Assembly (NCBI RefSeq): GCF_021696945.1
Contig: NZ_JACYHE010000003.1
Location: forward strand, 1 to 64,000
Reading direction: 5' to 3'
Source: Streptomyces sp. JJ36
Lineage (GTDB): Bacteria > Actinomycetota > Actinomycetes > Streptomycetales > Streptomycetaceae
DNA: 64,000 bases
Shown here: in pieces, positions 53,156 through 61,768 of the stretch
Position numbering within the stretch: position 1 is the first letter of the stretch
Layout: each line of letters starts with the position of its first letter
Position numbers and translations under genes: made by a program
Notes under the pieces: model-generated
Databases searched by the model: none
Told to the model about the DNA's origin: nothing
What the model saw: the letters and a program-made list of their open reading frames with translations, nothing else

Positions 53156-53251
53156 CGAACCGCACCTCGTTCTTCTGTTCCCTGTGCACCGGCGCCCGCG
53201 CGCCGGCCGTTCCTCCCGCCGCCTCCCCGCAGCGGGTGCGCACCGGCCGCG

Positions 53252-54265
53252 TCAGCGGTCGATGCGTACCGAGGCCCCCGACAGCTCCGCGTCCAGCGCG
53301 TCGATGTCGGCCTCGACCATGATCCGCGCCAGTTCCGGCCAGCGGACCCGTGGCTTCCAGCCGAGCGTCTCCTCGGCCTTGGCGGCGTCGCCGATCAGCG
53401 CGTCCACCTCGGCGGGACGTTCGTACTTGGGGTCGAACCGCACGTGCTCCCGCCAGTCCAGCCCGGCCGCCGAGAACGCGGCACCGAGGAAGTCCCGTAC
53501 GGAGGCCGCCTCGCCGGTCGCCACCACGTAGTCGTCCGGGTGGTCGTGCTGGAGCATCCGCCACATGGCGTCCACGTACTCCGGCGCGTAGCCCCAGTCG
53601 CGCACCGCGTCGAGGTTGCCCAGATAGAGGTGGTGCTGCAGCCCCGCCCGGATGCGCGCGACGGCCCGGGTGATCTTGCGGGTCACGAAGGTCTCGCCGC
53701 GGCGCGGCGACTCGTGGTTGAAGAGAATGCCGTTCACGGCGAACAGGTCGTACGACTCCCGGTAGTTGACGGCCGACCAGTAGCCGAACACCTTGGCGCA
53801 GCCGTACGGGCTCCGCGGGTGGAACGGCGTCCCCTCGTGCTGCGGCGGCGGGGCGGAGCCGAACATCTCCGAGGACGACGCCTGGTAGATCCGGGTGTCG
53901 ATGCCGGCGGCCCGGATCGCCTCCAGCAGCCGCACGGTGCCCATGCCGGTCACGTCCCCGGTGTAGAGCGGGGAGTCGAAGGAGACCCGCACGTGCGACT
54001 GGGCCCCGAGGTTGTAGACCTCGTCGGGCGTCAGGTCCCGCAGCAGGTTCACCAGGGCGACGCCGTCGGTGAGATCGGCGTGGTGCAGGAAGAGCGAGCG
54101 CTCCGCCTCGTGCGGGTCCTGGTAGACGTGGTCCAGCCGCCCGGTGTTGAAGGACGAGGAGCGGCGGAGCAGCCCGTGCACCGTGTAGCCCTTCGACAGC
54201 AGCAGTTCGGCGAGGTACGAGCCGTCCTGCCCGGTGATGCCGGTGATCAGTGCGCTCTTGGTCAT
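53252..54265 (-). CDS. gmd: GDP-mannose 4,6-dehydratase
   Basis: A 337-residue extended SDR that converts GDP-mannose to GDP-4-keto-6-deoxymannose. The cofactor motif is [15 protein letters not shown]. The NADP and substrate segments [16 protein letters not shown] and [16 protein letters not shown], catalytic SSSEMFG and YGCAK (Tyr and Lys), and [16 protein letters not shown] are all present. It is divergent from GDP-fucose synthase, with 74 bases between the starts. Confidence 0.97.
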   Translation of the reverse strand: MTKSALITGITGQDGSYLAELLLSKGYTVHGLLRRSSSFNTGRLDHVYQDPHEAERSLFLHHADLTDGVALVNLLRDLTPDEVYNLGAQSHVRVSFDSPLYTGDVTGMGTVRLLEAIRAAGIDTRIYQASSSEMFGSAPPPQHEGTPFHPRSPYGCAKVFGYWSAVNYRESYDLFAVNGILFNHESPRRGETFVTRKITRAVARIRAGLQHHLYLGNLDAVRDWGYAPEYVDAMWRMLQHDHPDDYVVATGEAASVRDFLGAAFSAAGLDWREHVRFDPKYERPAEVDALIGDAAKAEETLGWKPRVRWPELARIMVEADIDALDAELSGASVRIDR

Positions 54266-54339
54266 GTGAGGCCCCCCTGGAGACGTCCGCGGATGCGTTC
54301 TGCCCCGGAAACGACCGGGAAATGGCAGAATCGTGCGAC

Positions 54340-55311
54340 ATGACGCCACACGAGCACCTGCTGCCGTCCCGTGCCCGGATATTCGTCGCGGGACACCGGG
54401 GCCTGGTCGGCTCCGCGGTCACCCGCCGTCTGCACGTCGAGGGCCACGAGGTGCTCACCCGCGACCGCTCGGCGCTGGATCTCCGCGAGGCGGAGCCGAC
54501 CGAGAGGTTCCTGCGCGAGACCCGGCCGGACGCGGTGGTGCTCGCGGCGGCCCGGGTGGGAGGCATCCTGGCGAACCAGAGCCTCCCGGTGCCCTTCCTG
54601 GAGGACAACCTCCGGATCCAGCTCAGCGTGCTCGCCGGCGCCCACGCCGCCGGCGTGCCCCGGCTGCTCTTCCTCGGGTCGTCCTGCATCTACCCCAAGC
54701 ACGCGCCCCAGCCCATCACCGAGGACGCCCTGCTCACCGGCCCGCTGGAGCCCACCAACGAGCCCTACGCGCTCGCCAAGATCGCCGGCATCGCGCAGAT
54801 CCGCGGCTACCGGCGGCAGTACGGCGCGGCCTGGATCTCCGCGATGCCGACCAACCTCTACGGCCCCGGCGACAGCTTCGACCTGGAGACCTCGCACGTC
54901 CTGCCCGCCCTGATCCGCCGCTTCCACGAAGCCCGGGAGGAGGGACGGGAGGAGGTCGTGCTCTGGGGCAGCGGCAGCCCGCGCCGGGAGTTCCTGCACG
55001 TGGACGACCTCGCGCGGGCCTGTGTGCTGCTGTTGCGTCACTACGACGAGGAGTCCCCGGTGAACGTCGGCTGCGGTGAGGACCTGACCATCCGGGAACT
55101 CGCCGGTACCGTACGGGAGGTCACCGGGTTCACCGGCCGTATCGCCTGGGACACCGGCAAGCCGGACGGCACCCCGCGGAAGCTGCTGGACGTCTCCCGG
55201 CTGCGGGCGCTGGGCTTCGCCCCCCGCATCCCGCTCGCCGAGGGCATCCGGGAGACCTACACGTGGTGGCTGAGACAGCGGACCCCGGCTCACGACGCCC
55301 CCACCCCCTAG
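54340..55311 (+). CDS. fcl: GDP-L-fucose synthase
   Basis: A 323-residue bifunctional epimerase/reductase producing GDP-L-fucose from the Gmd product. It has the Gly-rich [31 protein letters not shown] with catalytic Cys, PYALAK with Tyr and Lys, and [10 protein letters not shown]. The ATG at 54340 is used; an ATG at 54322 would add six residues. Neither has a strong ribosome site. It ends four bases into the convergent initiating transferase gene. Confidence 0.95.
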   Translation: MTPHEHLLPSRARIFVAGHRGLVGSAVTRRLHVEGHEVLTRDRSALDLREAEPTERFLRETRPDAVVLAAARVGGILANQSLPVPFLEDNLRIQLSVLAGAHAAGVPRLLFLGSSCIYPKHAPQPITEDALLTGPLEPTNEPYALAKIAGIAQIRGYRRQYGAAWISAMPTNLYGPGDSFDLETSHVLPALIRRFHEAREEGREEVVLWGSGSPRREFLHVDDLARACVLLLRHYDEESPVNVGCGEDLTIRELAGTVREVTGFTGRIAWDTGKPDGTPRKLLDVSRLRALGFAPRIPLAEGIRETYTWWLRQRTPAHDAPTP

Positions 55312-56972
55312 TACGCGCCCCGGCCGTCGACCACCGCCCGGAACGTCCGCGCCAGGACGTCCAGGTCGGTGGTCAGGGACCAGTTGTCGGCATAGGACAG
55401 GTCCAGTGCCAGGCTCTCGTCCCAGGACAGGTCCGACCGCCCGCCCACCTGCCAGGGGCCGGTCAGGCCGGGCCGGACGCGGAGGCGCCGGAGCGCCACG
55501 GAGTCGTACGCGGCGACCTCGTCCGGCAGCGGCGGGCGCGGGCCCACCAGGGACATCTCGCCGCGCACCACGTTGAGGAGCTGGGGCAGTTCGTCCAGCG
55601 AGGTCCGGCGCAGGACCCGGCCGACCCGGGTCACCCGCGGATCGCGGCGGATCTTGAAGGTGGGCCCGTCCTGCTCGTCCGCGGCGGCCAGCAGCGGGCG
55701 GATCCGGTCCGCGTCGGTCACCATCGAGCGGAACTTCCACATCGTGAACGGCCGGCCGTCGAGTCCGGTCCGGGTCTGCCGGTACAGAGCGGGGCCGGGC
55801 GAGTCCAGCCGTATCACCGCGGCCAGCAGCGCGAACACCGGTGCCAGCAGCACCAGGCCCAGGGCCGCGCCCACCCGGTCCAGCACCGTCTTGAGCGCGT
55901 GCTGGGGCCCCCGCCGGGTGGGCGCCGCCACATGGAGCAGGTTGAGACCGCCCACGCTGGCCGGGTGTATCCGGCGCAGCGCCACCCCGGCCAGCCCGGA
56001 GGCCAGCGCCAGGGACAGCCCCGCGTCCTGCACGGACCAGGTCAGCCGCCGCAGCCGTTCCCCGGTGAGCGCGGCGCCCGGGGCGACCAGCACCATCTCG
56101 GCCCGCGTCCGACGGGCCGCCTCCAGCACCGCCGGGCCGTCGTCCGGAGGGGCGGGGTGCGCGGGGCCGGTCTGGCCGGCCCGGCCGTCCGCTGTGGAGC
56201 CGCCGCCCGGCAGTGCGGCACCGGCCGGCGCCTCCAGCACACCGGTTCGCTGCACCCCGCTGCGCGGCTCGGCACCGCCGACGGTGACGGCGCCGATGAC
56301 CACGTAGGGATGGTCCGTACGTGCCGCGAGCTGGTCGACGACCTCGTCCAGCGGGCCGGCCTCGCCGACCACCAGCACCCGGCAGACCGCGTGAGCCTCC
56401 CGTCGTTCGGCGGTCAGGTGCCGGTGCGTCAGGACCCGGCAGAGCCCGGCGAGCAGCGGCGCGGGCACCAGCGCCAGCAGGGCGTACGCCGGGGCCGAGC
56501 TCTCCCCGGTGAAGACCCGGAACACGGCGAGCAGGCCGAGCAGGATCAGCCAGTCGTGCACCACGGCGAGCAGGCCGCGGGACTCGCCCAGGGTGCGCCG
56601 GGTGTAGCGGCGGTGGGCCGCCTGGACGCCGAGCCAGGTCCCGGCCGCGACGGCCGCGGCGGCCACCGGCCGGGGCTGGCCGGTGGCCTGAAAGAGCAGC
56701 AGGACGGGCAGCGCGGCCCCGAGAGCGTCCGTGCACAGCGCGGACGGCAGGTACCACGGTGCCTTTCCGGCGGCGTCCCGGCCGGCGTACGTGGTGTGGC
56801 GGTCGTGCCGGCGGCTGCGCCGTGGGTTCTGTGGTGCGCCCCGGTGCGGCCCTTCTCGACGTCCCGTCCGTACGGCGGCAGCACCCGCAGCGGGTCTGCC
56901 GCCGGCCGGAAGAGACGCGGCGTCATGTCGCATGTACCCCCCAGACACCTCGGTCCCCTGGTCACGCAACAC
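55308..56972 (-). CDS. Polyprenyl-phosphate sugar phosphotransferase (initiating enzyme)
   Basis: A 554-residue membrane enzyme of the WbaP/CpsE type. It has four N-terminal hydrophobic segments (about residues 80-180), a CoA-binding-like middle domain, another membrane segment near residue 345, and the catalytic bacterial sugar-transferase domain with KFRSMVTDADRIRPLL, RVGRVLRRTSLDELPQLLNVVRGEMSLVGPRP and RVRPGLTGPWQVGGRS. It attaches the first sugar phosphate to undecaprenyl phosphate. The GTG at 56972 has GGGGAGAG six bases upstream; later in-frame ATGs (56933, 56927) would shorten the poorly conserved N-terminus. Confidence 0.92.
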   Translation of the reverse strand: MLRDQGTEVSGGYMRHDAASLPAGGRPAAGAAAVRTGRREGPHRGAPQNPRRSRRHDRHTTYAGRDAAGKAPWYLPSALCTDALGAALPVLLLFQATGQPRPVAAAAVAAGTWLGVQAAHRRYTRRTLGESRGLLAVVHDWLILLGLLAVFRVFTGESSAPAYALLALVPAPLLAGLCRVLTHRHLTAERREAHAVCRVLVVGEAGPLDEVVDQLAARTDHPYVVIGAVTVGGAEPRSGVQRTGVLEAPAGAALPGGGSTADGRAGQTGPAHPAPPDDGPAVLEAARRTRAEMVLVAPGAALTGERLRRLTWSVQDAGLSLALASGLAGVALRRIHPASVGGLNLLHVAAPTRRGPQHALKTVLDRVGAALGLVLLAPVFALLAAVIRLDSPGPALYRQTRTGLDGRPFTMWKFRSMVTDADRIRPLLAAADEQDGPTFKIRRDPRVTRVGRVLRRTSLDELPQLLNVVRGEMSLVGPRPPLPDEVAAYDSVALRRLRVRPGLTGPWQVGGRSDLSWDESLALDLSYADNWSLTTDLDVLARTFRAVVDGRGAY

Positions 56973-57012
56973 ATCGTTCTCTCCCCAAGGACGATGTGAT
57001 GATGTCGTGGAG

Positions 57013-57018
57013 ACCTTA
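57013..57018 (-). promoter_or_regulatory. Candidate -10 of the initiating transferase gene
   Basis: TAAGGT on the minus strand lies about 40 bases before the GTG start, inside the most AT-rich intergenic stretch of this part of the window (about 56990-57060). No good -35 is seen. Confidence 0.3.
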
Positions 57019-57190
57019 AGTCATATGAGCGGGGTTCCTCTGCTGTTTGTGCAAAATTCTCAGCGATGTCCGGGATGGTGCGCTCGCTGTGGTGTGCTGG
57101 GCGGTCGGCCGGTACGGTCCGCACAGGAACCACCGGTTCCGCGCGCCTCCGGACGCCACCGGTCGGGTCCGCGCCGTCGTTTCGCCGGGC

Positions 57191-57196
57191 TAGGGT
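57191..57196 (+). promoter_or_regulatory. Candidate -10 upstream of the TerD gene
   Basis: TAGGGT lies nine bases before a short ORF start (57205) and 56 bases before the TerD GTG. No clear -35 is seen. Confidence 0.35.
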
Positions 57197-57204
57197 GGGG
57201 GTAT

Positions 57205-57255
57205 ATGACCCCACTCGCAAAGCTGCTCGGCCCCGGGGGGAAGGACGTCTGGTGA
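57205..57255 (+). CDS. Possible 16-codon leader peptide upstream of terD-like gene
   Basis: A short ORF encodes MTPLAKLLGPGGKDVW and stops with TGA that overlaps the GTG start of the TerD gene (GTGA). A run of five G at 57197-57201 could act as a weak ribosome site. Coupling between this leader and TerD translation is suggested by the overlap only; coding evidence is limited by its length. Confidence 0.3.
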   Translation: MTPLAKLLGPGGKDVW

Positions 57256-57794
57256 GCGGTCTCAGCAAGGGACTCGGCAAGGTCGAGGTGCGGCTCAAGT
57301 GGGACCCCAGTCCCCTGGGCGAGCCCGACGACGACCTGGACATCATCGCGGCGGTGTTCCGGGCGGACGATCCGCACGGCACGCCGGCGCACCTCGTGTA
57401 CTGGGACAGCAGGTCGCCCGACGGCACCATCACGCTGAACCGCGACAGCCGCACGGGCCAGGGCTTCGGCGTCGACGAGGCCATGACGCTGGAGTTCTCC
57501 CGGATGCGGCCGGAGCACGGGCGCGTGGTGGTCGGCGTCGCCATACAGCAGAACGAGCAGCCGGACGGCGGGCGCAAGTGCTTCCGCGACGTGTCCGGCA
57601 CCCGGGTCGAGATCCACGAGGGCTACGACGAGCTGGCACGGGACGACTTCGCCGGGGTGGCGGGGTGCACGGCGGTGACCGTCGCGGAGTTCGTCCGCGA
57701 CGCGTCGGGGGAGTGGGCCCTCCGTGACGGGTTGCACGGCTTCGACGGGGACCCGGAGTCCTTCCCGGCCTTCATGAGCCGCCCACGGGTCTGA
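57252..57794 (+). CDS. TerD-family stress protein
   Basis: A 180-residue protein of the TerD/CABP family, whose members bind calcium and appear in tellurite-resistance and stress clusters. Landmarks are KVEVRLKWDPSPLGEPDDDLDIIAAVF, YWDSRSPDGTITLNRDSRTGQGFG and the late GTRVEIHEGYDELARDDFAG, with several Asp positions that bind calcium in the family. The GTG at 57252 is preceded by AAGGA six bases upstream. It is not next to other ter genes. It sits beyond the polysaccharide cluster and is likely independent of it. Confidence 0.87.
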   Translation: MSGLSKGLGKVEVRLKWDPSPLGEPDDDLDIIAAVFRADDPHGTPAHLVYWDSRSPDGTITLNRDSRTGQGFGVDEAMTLEFSRMRPEHGRVVVGVAIQQNEQPDGGRKCFRDVSGTRVEIHEGYDELARDDFAGVAGCTAVTVAEFVRDASGEWALRDGLHGFDGDPESFPAFMSRPRV

Positions 57795-57849
57795 GCTCCG
57801 CGCCCGCCTCGGGGGCTCCAGGCGCTCTCCACGGTCTCCGTACGCCCCA

Positions 57850-57882
57850 GGCGTGACACCGTGGTCCCGGCGTGACGCCGTG
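57850..57882. repeat. 14-base direct repeat
   Basis: GGCGTGACACCGTG (57850-57863) and GGCGTGACGCCGTG (57869-57882) match at 13 of 14 positions with a 19-base period. The second copy contains a short inverted repeat. No function is evident. Confidence 0.5.
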
Positions 57883-58049
57883 CCCCGGCGCGCCCGGCCG
57901 CCTTCACGCCCCGGCGGTGGAGCGCGGCCGTGGCGGAACGCGCCTGAGCGCAACGGCCGCCACCTGGTGCCGGACCGAGCCCGCGATCTCCCGCGCCGTG
58001 CGGGCGCCGGCCGGGTGGTAGCGCCGACCCGGGAACGGACCCCCGCTGA

Positions 58050-58080
58050 TTGACGCCGGGTACCCCGCGCCGCGTATATT
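58050..58080 (+). promoter_or_regulatory. Promoter of the HelD gene
   Basis: TTGACG (58050-58055) and TATATT (58075-58080) are separated by 19 bases. Transcription would begin near 58087, giving a leader of about 70 bases before the TTG start. Confidence 0.55.
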
Positions 58081-58085
58081 GGGTG

Positions 58086-58125
58086 TTTCTCTGCAAAGAG
58101 AAAAGTCACCGGAATTACCGGTGAC
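58086..58125 (+). promoter_or_regulatory. Two hairpins in the HelD leader
   Basis: TTTCTCT-GCAA-AGAGAAA (58086-58103) and GTCACCGG-AATTA-CCGGTGAC (58105-58125) are two perfect inverted repeats one base apart. The first is at the predicted transcription start and may be a DNA operator. The second is in the leader and may be an RNA hairpin. I do not recognise the sequence as the rifamycin-associated element. Confidence 0.6.
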
Positions 58126-58158
58126 CTCTGTGAATACCTTAGCGGGCGAGGAGCTGAA

Positions 58159-60378
58159 TTGTCAAACGGGGCGCACGACGAACTGCAACACGAGCAGCGG
58201 TTCGTCTCCCGGCTGTACGACCGCGTCGACGCGCTGCGCCGGGAGGCCGAGGATTCCGTGCGGCGCACCTTCGCACAGACCGGAAACGCCATGCAGGCCC
58301 GGCTGGAGCGCGATGTCGCGGCGTACGAGCAGTCCGGCCTGCTCGCCGCGCTGAACGCGGTGGAGTCAGGCCTGTGCTTCGGCCGCATCGACTTCCGCGA
58401 CGGGGGACACCACCACATCGGCCGGGTCGGGATCCGTGTGGACGACGAGGAACGCACCCCGCTGCTGATCGACTGGCGGGCCCCCGTCGCGCGGCCGTTC
58501 TACCTCGCGACCGGCCACACCCCCATGGGGCTGCGCCGGCGCCGGCACCTCACCACCGAGGGCCGCGAGGTCCTCGCGCTGCACGACGAGATCCTCGACC
58601 TGGACGACACCGAACGCACCGGCTACGAGGCGCACGACGCCGACGCCCTGCTGCTCGCGGCGCTGGACGCGGCGCGCACCGGCCGGATGCACGACATCGT
58701 GCAGACCATCCAGGCCGAGCAGGACGAGATCATCCGCGCCCCGCACCAGGGCGTCCGGGTGGTCGAGGGCGGCCCCGGCACCGGCAAGACCGCGGTGGCC
58801 CTGCACCGGGCCGCGTACCTGCTCTACGAGCACCGCGAGCTGCTCGCCCGCCGGGCGGTGCTCATCCTCGGGCCCAATCCGGCCTTCCTCGACTACATCG
58901 GCGAGGTACTGCCCTCGCTGGGCGAGACCGGCGTGCTGCTGGCGACCGTCGGCGAGCTCTTCCCCGGGGTGGCCGCCACCGGCACCGAGAGCGAGCAGGC
59001 CGCCGCGGTCAAGGGCCGGGCCGGGATGGCCGAGGTGATCGCCCAAGCGGTGCGCGACCGTCAGGCGTTGCCCGACCCCGTGCTGGAGGTCGACCACGAC
59101 GGCGACGTGCTGCTGCTGGACCGGGAGACCGTGCGGACGGCCCGGGAGAAGGCGCGGGCCACCGGGCTGCCGCACAACGCCGCCCGCGAGCATTTCGAGG
59201 GGGAGATCCTCAACGCCCTCACCGACCAGCTCGCCGAGCGCATCGGCGCCGATCCCTTCGGCGGCCCCAACCTGCTGGAGGAGTCCGACGTCTCCCAGCT
59301 CCGCAGCGAGCTGGACGCCGACCCCGCCTACCACGCGGCCCTCGACACGCTGTGGCCGCTGCTCACCCCGCAGCGCCTCGTCGCCGACCTGCTGGAGGAC
59401 CCGTACGGACGGCTGCCGGACCCGGACGCCCAGCTGATCCGGCGGCCCCGGACGGCGGAGTGGACCCCGGCGGACGTGCCGCTGCTGGACGAGGCGGCCG
59501 AGCTGCTCGGCGAGGACGAGCGGGCTGCGCGGGCCGCGGCGGAGGCCGAGCGCCGGGAACGGATCGCCTACGCCCAAGGCGTGCTGGACGTCGCCTACGC
59601 CTCCCGGACCTACGAGTTCGAGGGCCTGGAGGACGAGGACTCCGAGGTGCTCGGCGTGCAGGACATCATGGACGCCGAGCGCATGGCCGAGCGGCACGAG
59701 GAGGCGGACCACCGCACCGCCGCCGAGCGCGCCGCGGCAGACCGCACCTGGGCCTTCGGGCACATCATCGTGGACGAGGCGCAGGAGCTGTCGCCGATGG
59801 CCTGGCGGCTGCTGATGCGCCGCTCGCCCACCCGCTCGATGACGCTGGTCGGCGACCCGGCGCAGAGCGCCTCCCCGGCGAGCCCCGGCTCCTGGTCCGC
59901 CGCGCTCGAACCGCACGTCGGTGACCGTTACGAGCACATCCGGCTGGGCGTCAACTACCGGACGCCCACGGAGATCATGGAGTACGCCGCCGCGGCGCGC
60001 CGGGCGGAGGAGCCCGGCTTCGAGCCCCCGCGGTCCGTCCGCTCGACCGGCGTGGCGCCCTGGGAGGCGGAGAGCGGCCCGGAGGAGCTGCCCCGGGTGA
60101 TCGCCGCCACGGTCGCCCGGGAGATGCCGGGGGAGGGGCGGCTCGCGGTGATCGCCCCCGCCGCGCTCCACCCGGAGCTGGCCGCGGCCCTGCCGGAGGC
60201 GGCGCACGGCCCGGGCCTGGACCTGACCCGGCCGGTCGCGCTGCTGGACGCCCGGCAGGCGAAGGGTCTGGAGTTCGACACCGTGCTCGTCGTGGAGCCG
60301 GAGCGGTTCGGCACCAACGACCGCTATGTGGCCTTCACCCGGGCCACCCAGCGGCTGGGGGTGATCCGGGTCCGGTAG
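58159..60378 (+). CDS. helD: HelD-like RNA polymerase recycling ATPase (superfamily 1)
   Basis: A 739-residue cytoplasmic protein. The N-terminal helical arm (about residues 1-60) and the DFRDGGHHHIGRVGIR and IDWRAPVARPFY segments match actinobacterial HelD. The superfamily 1 ATPase motifs follow: Walker A EGGPGTGKTAVALHR near residue 204, Walker B HIIVDEAQELSPMAWRLL, LVGDPAQS, NYRTPTEIMEYA and AKGLEFDTVLVVEP. HelD removes stalled or rifamycin-bound RNA polymerase from DNA. A TTG start at 58159 follows GAGGAGC with good spacing. An upstream two-hairpin leader suggests conditional expression. Confidence 0.92.
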   Translation: MSNGAHDELQHEQRFVSRLYDRVDALRREAEDSVRRTFAQTGNAMQARLERDVAAYEQSGLLAALNAVESGLCFGRIDFRDGGHHHIGRVGIRVDDEERTPLLIDWRAPVARPFYLATGHTPMGLRRRRHLTTEGREVLALHDEILDLDDTERTGYEAHDADALLLAALDAARTGRMHDIVQTIQAEQDEIIRAPHQGVRVVEGGPGTGKTAVALHRAAYLLYEHRELLARRAVLILGPNPAFLDYIGEVLPSLGETGVLLATVGELFPGVAATGTESEQAAAVKGRAGMAEVIAQAVRDRQALPDPVLEVDHDGDVLLLDRETVRTAREKARATGLPHNAAREHFEGEILNALTDQLAERIGADPFGGPNLLEESDVSQLRSELDADPAYHAALDTLWPLLTPQRLVADLLEDPYGRLPDPDAQLIRRPRTAEWTPADVPLLDEAAELLGEDERAARAAAEAERRERIAYAQGVLDVAYASRTYEFEGLEDEDSEVLGVQDIMDAERMAERHEEADHRTAAERAAADRTWAFGHIIVDEAQELSPMAWRLLMRRSPTRSMTLVGDPAQSASPASPGSWSAALEPHVGDRYEHIRLGVNYRTPTEIMEYAAAARRAEEPGFEPPRSVRSTGVAPWEAESGPEELPRVIAATVAREMPGEGRLAVIAPAALHPELAAALPEAAHGPGLDLTRPVALLDARQAKGLEFDTVLVVEPERFGTNDRYVAFTRATQRLGVIRVR

Positions 60379-60429
60379 GGCCGGCGTCCCGGCCCGCGCA
60401 CCGCCGGCGACGGGCGCGCGGGCCCGGGC

Positions 60430-61287
60430 TCAGGGCAGGGTGAGGATGTCCGCGCCGGTCTCGGTGACCACCAGGGTGTGCTCGAACTGCGCCGACCGCC
60501 TGCGGTCCTTGGTCACCACCGTCCAGCCGTCCTCCCACATGTCCCACTCGTGGGTCCCCAGGGTGAGCATCGGCTCGATGGTGAAGGTCATGCCGGGCCG
60601 CATCACGGTGGTGGCCCGCTCGTCGTCGTAGTGCGGGATGATCAGGCCCGAGTGGAACGACGTGTTGATGCCGTGCCCGGTGAAGTCGCGCACCACGCCG
60701 TAGCCGAAGCGCCGGGCGTAGGACTCGATGACCCGCCCGATGACGTTGATCTGCCGGCCCGGGCGCACCGCCTTGATCGCCCGGTTCAGCGCCTCGCGGG
60801 TACGCTCGACCAGCAGCTTCGACTCCTCGTCGACGTCGCCGCAGAGGTAGGTCGCGTTGTTGTCGCCGTGCACGCCGCCGATGTAGGCGGTGACGTCCAG
60901 GTTCACGATGTCCCCGTCGCGCAGCACGGTGGAGTCGGGGATGCCGTGACAGATGACCTCGTTGATCGAGGCGCACAGCGACTTGGGGAACTTCCGGTAG
61001 CCCAGCGTGGACGGGTAGGCGCCGTGGTCGCACATGTAGGCGTGGGCGACCTCGTCCAGCTTGTCGGTGGTCACGCCGGGGGCGATCAGCTTGGCGGCCT
61101 CCTCCATCGCCTGTGCGGCGACGCGGCCCGCGTGCCGCATGCGCTCGATCGTCTCGGCGTCCTGCACCTCCGGACCGGTGTAGGGCGCGGGCGCCTCCTT
61201 GCCCACGTACTCGGGACGCGGGACGGCGGGCGGCACGGTGCGCTGCGGGGAGAGCTTGCCGGGGACGAGAAAGGACTGGCCAGACAT
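60430..61287 (-). CDS. map: Methionine aminopeptidase type I
   Basis: A 285-residue cytoplasmic metalloprotease that removes N-terminal Met. Metal ligands are recognisable in [23 protein letters not shown] (Asp and Asp), [11 protein letters not shown] (His), [10 protein letters not shown] (Glu) and [14 protein letters not shown] (Glu). The N-terminal 40 residues ([29 protein letters not shown]) are the extension of actinobacterial map genes with a PxxP-like stretch that may help ribosome binding. The ATG at 61287 is leaderless (TAGACT on the minus strand ends seven bases upstream). Confidence 0.97.
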   Translation of the reverse strand: MSGQSFLVPGKLSPQRTVPPAVPRPEYVGKEAPAPYTGPEVQDAETIERMRHAGRVAAQAMEEAAKLIAPGVTTDKLDEVAHAYMCDHGAYPSTLGYRKFPKSLCASINEVICHGIPDSTVLRDGDIVNLDVTAYIGGVHGDNNATYLCGDVDEESKLLVERTREALNRAIKAVRPGRQINVIGRVIESYARRFGYGVVRDFTGHGINTSFHSGLIIPHYDDERATTVMRPGMTFTIEPMLTLGTHEWDMWEDGWTVVTKDRRRSAQFEHTLVVTETGADILTLP

Positions 61288-61294
61288 GTGCGCG

Positions 61295-61300
61295 AGTCTA
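61295..61300 (-). promoter_or_regulatory. -10 box of leaderless map promoter
   Basis: On the minus strand TAGACT ends seven bases before the ATG at 61287, with no ribosome site in between. Confidence 0.5.
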
Positions 61301-61339
61301 TCCGTGGTACGGAGCGCGCCCCTGGGGCAGCATGACCGC

Positions 61340-61579
61340 ATGGCACTCTTCAAGCGCAAGACGGTGGGCAGGCCCGGCGAGTGGTACTACTGCCTGGAGC
61401 ACCAGAAGGTCGAGGAGGGACCGGAGTGCCCCGGCAAGGACCGCTTCGGGCCGTACGGCAGCCCGGAGGCGGCGGCGCACGCCCTGGAGACGGCGCGGGA
61501 GCGCAACCTGCAGTGGGAGAACGACCCACGCTGGCACGACGGCGCCTCCTCCCGCGACACTCCGGACGACCGGGACTGA
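61340..61579 (+). CDS. Small conserved protein of unknown function
   Basis: A 79-residue cytoplasmic protein with many charged and aromatic residues: [49 protein letters not shown], and a Trp-rich end. The [21 protein letters not shown] part resembles a SPOR-like helix-strand unit and occurs in actinobacterial small proteins next to map. The function is not known. It is divergent from map with a 52-base gap. Confidence 0.7.
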   Translation: MALFKRKTVGRPGEWYYCLEHQKVEEGPECPGKDRFGPYGSPEAAAHALETARERNLQWENDPRWHDGASSRDTPDDRD

Positions 61580-61724
61580 GCCCGCGGCGCCGCGCTGCCG
61601 GGGGCCGGCGCTCTGGCGGTCCCGCGTGGGGCCGCGTCCTGCCGCCCCCGGCGGGCAGGCGCTCCTCTCGGCCTTGCGGAAGAGGGGCCGCCCCTCCGGG
61701 GCCCGCCGTCTCCGTTTCCCCGCA

Positions 61725-61744
61725 GCCCGCCCGTGGCGGCGGGC
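61725..61744. terminator. Hairpin between convergent genes
   Basis: A 7-base perfect stem (61725-61731 with 61738-61744) with a 6-base loop lies shortly before the stop of the MFS gene. Confidence 0.4.
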
Positions 61745-61768
61745 CGGCCGGTCCCGTGCCACGCCGGG

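Larger units (their letters stand above)
57795..58158. other. Intergenic region between TerD and HelD genes
   Basis: No gene is supported in this 364-base region. The left part has a near-perfect 14-base direct repeat (57850-57882). The right part, from about 58050, is AT-richer and holds the HelD promoter and two leader hairpins. Confidence 0.55.

Noticed and set aside
58050..58158. Rifamycin-associated element upstream of helD
   Set aside because: The inverted repeats present do not resemble the GC-rich sequence of that element as I know it, so the name is not used.
57060..58457. Long minus-strand open frame antisense to terD and the helD start
   Set aside because: TerD and HelD have clear family signatures on the plus strand; the opposite frame has none.
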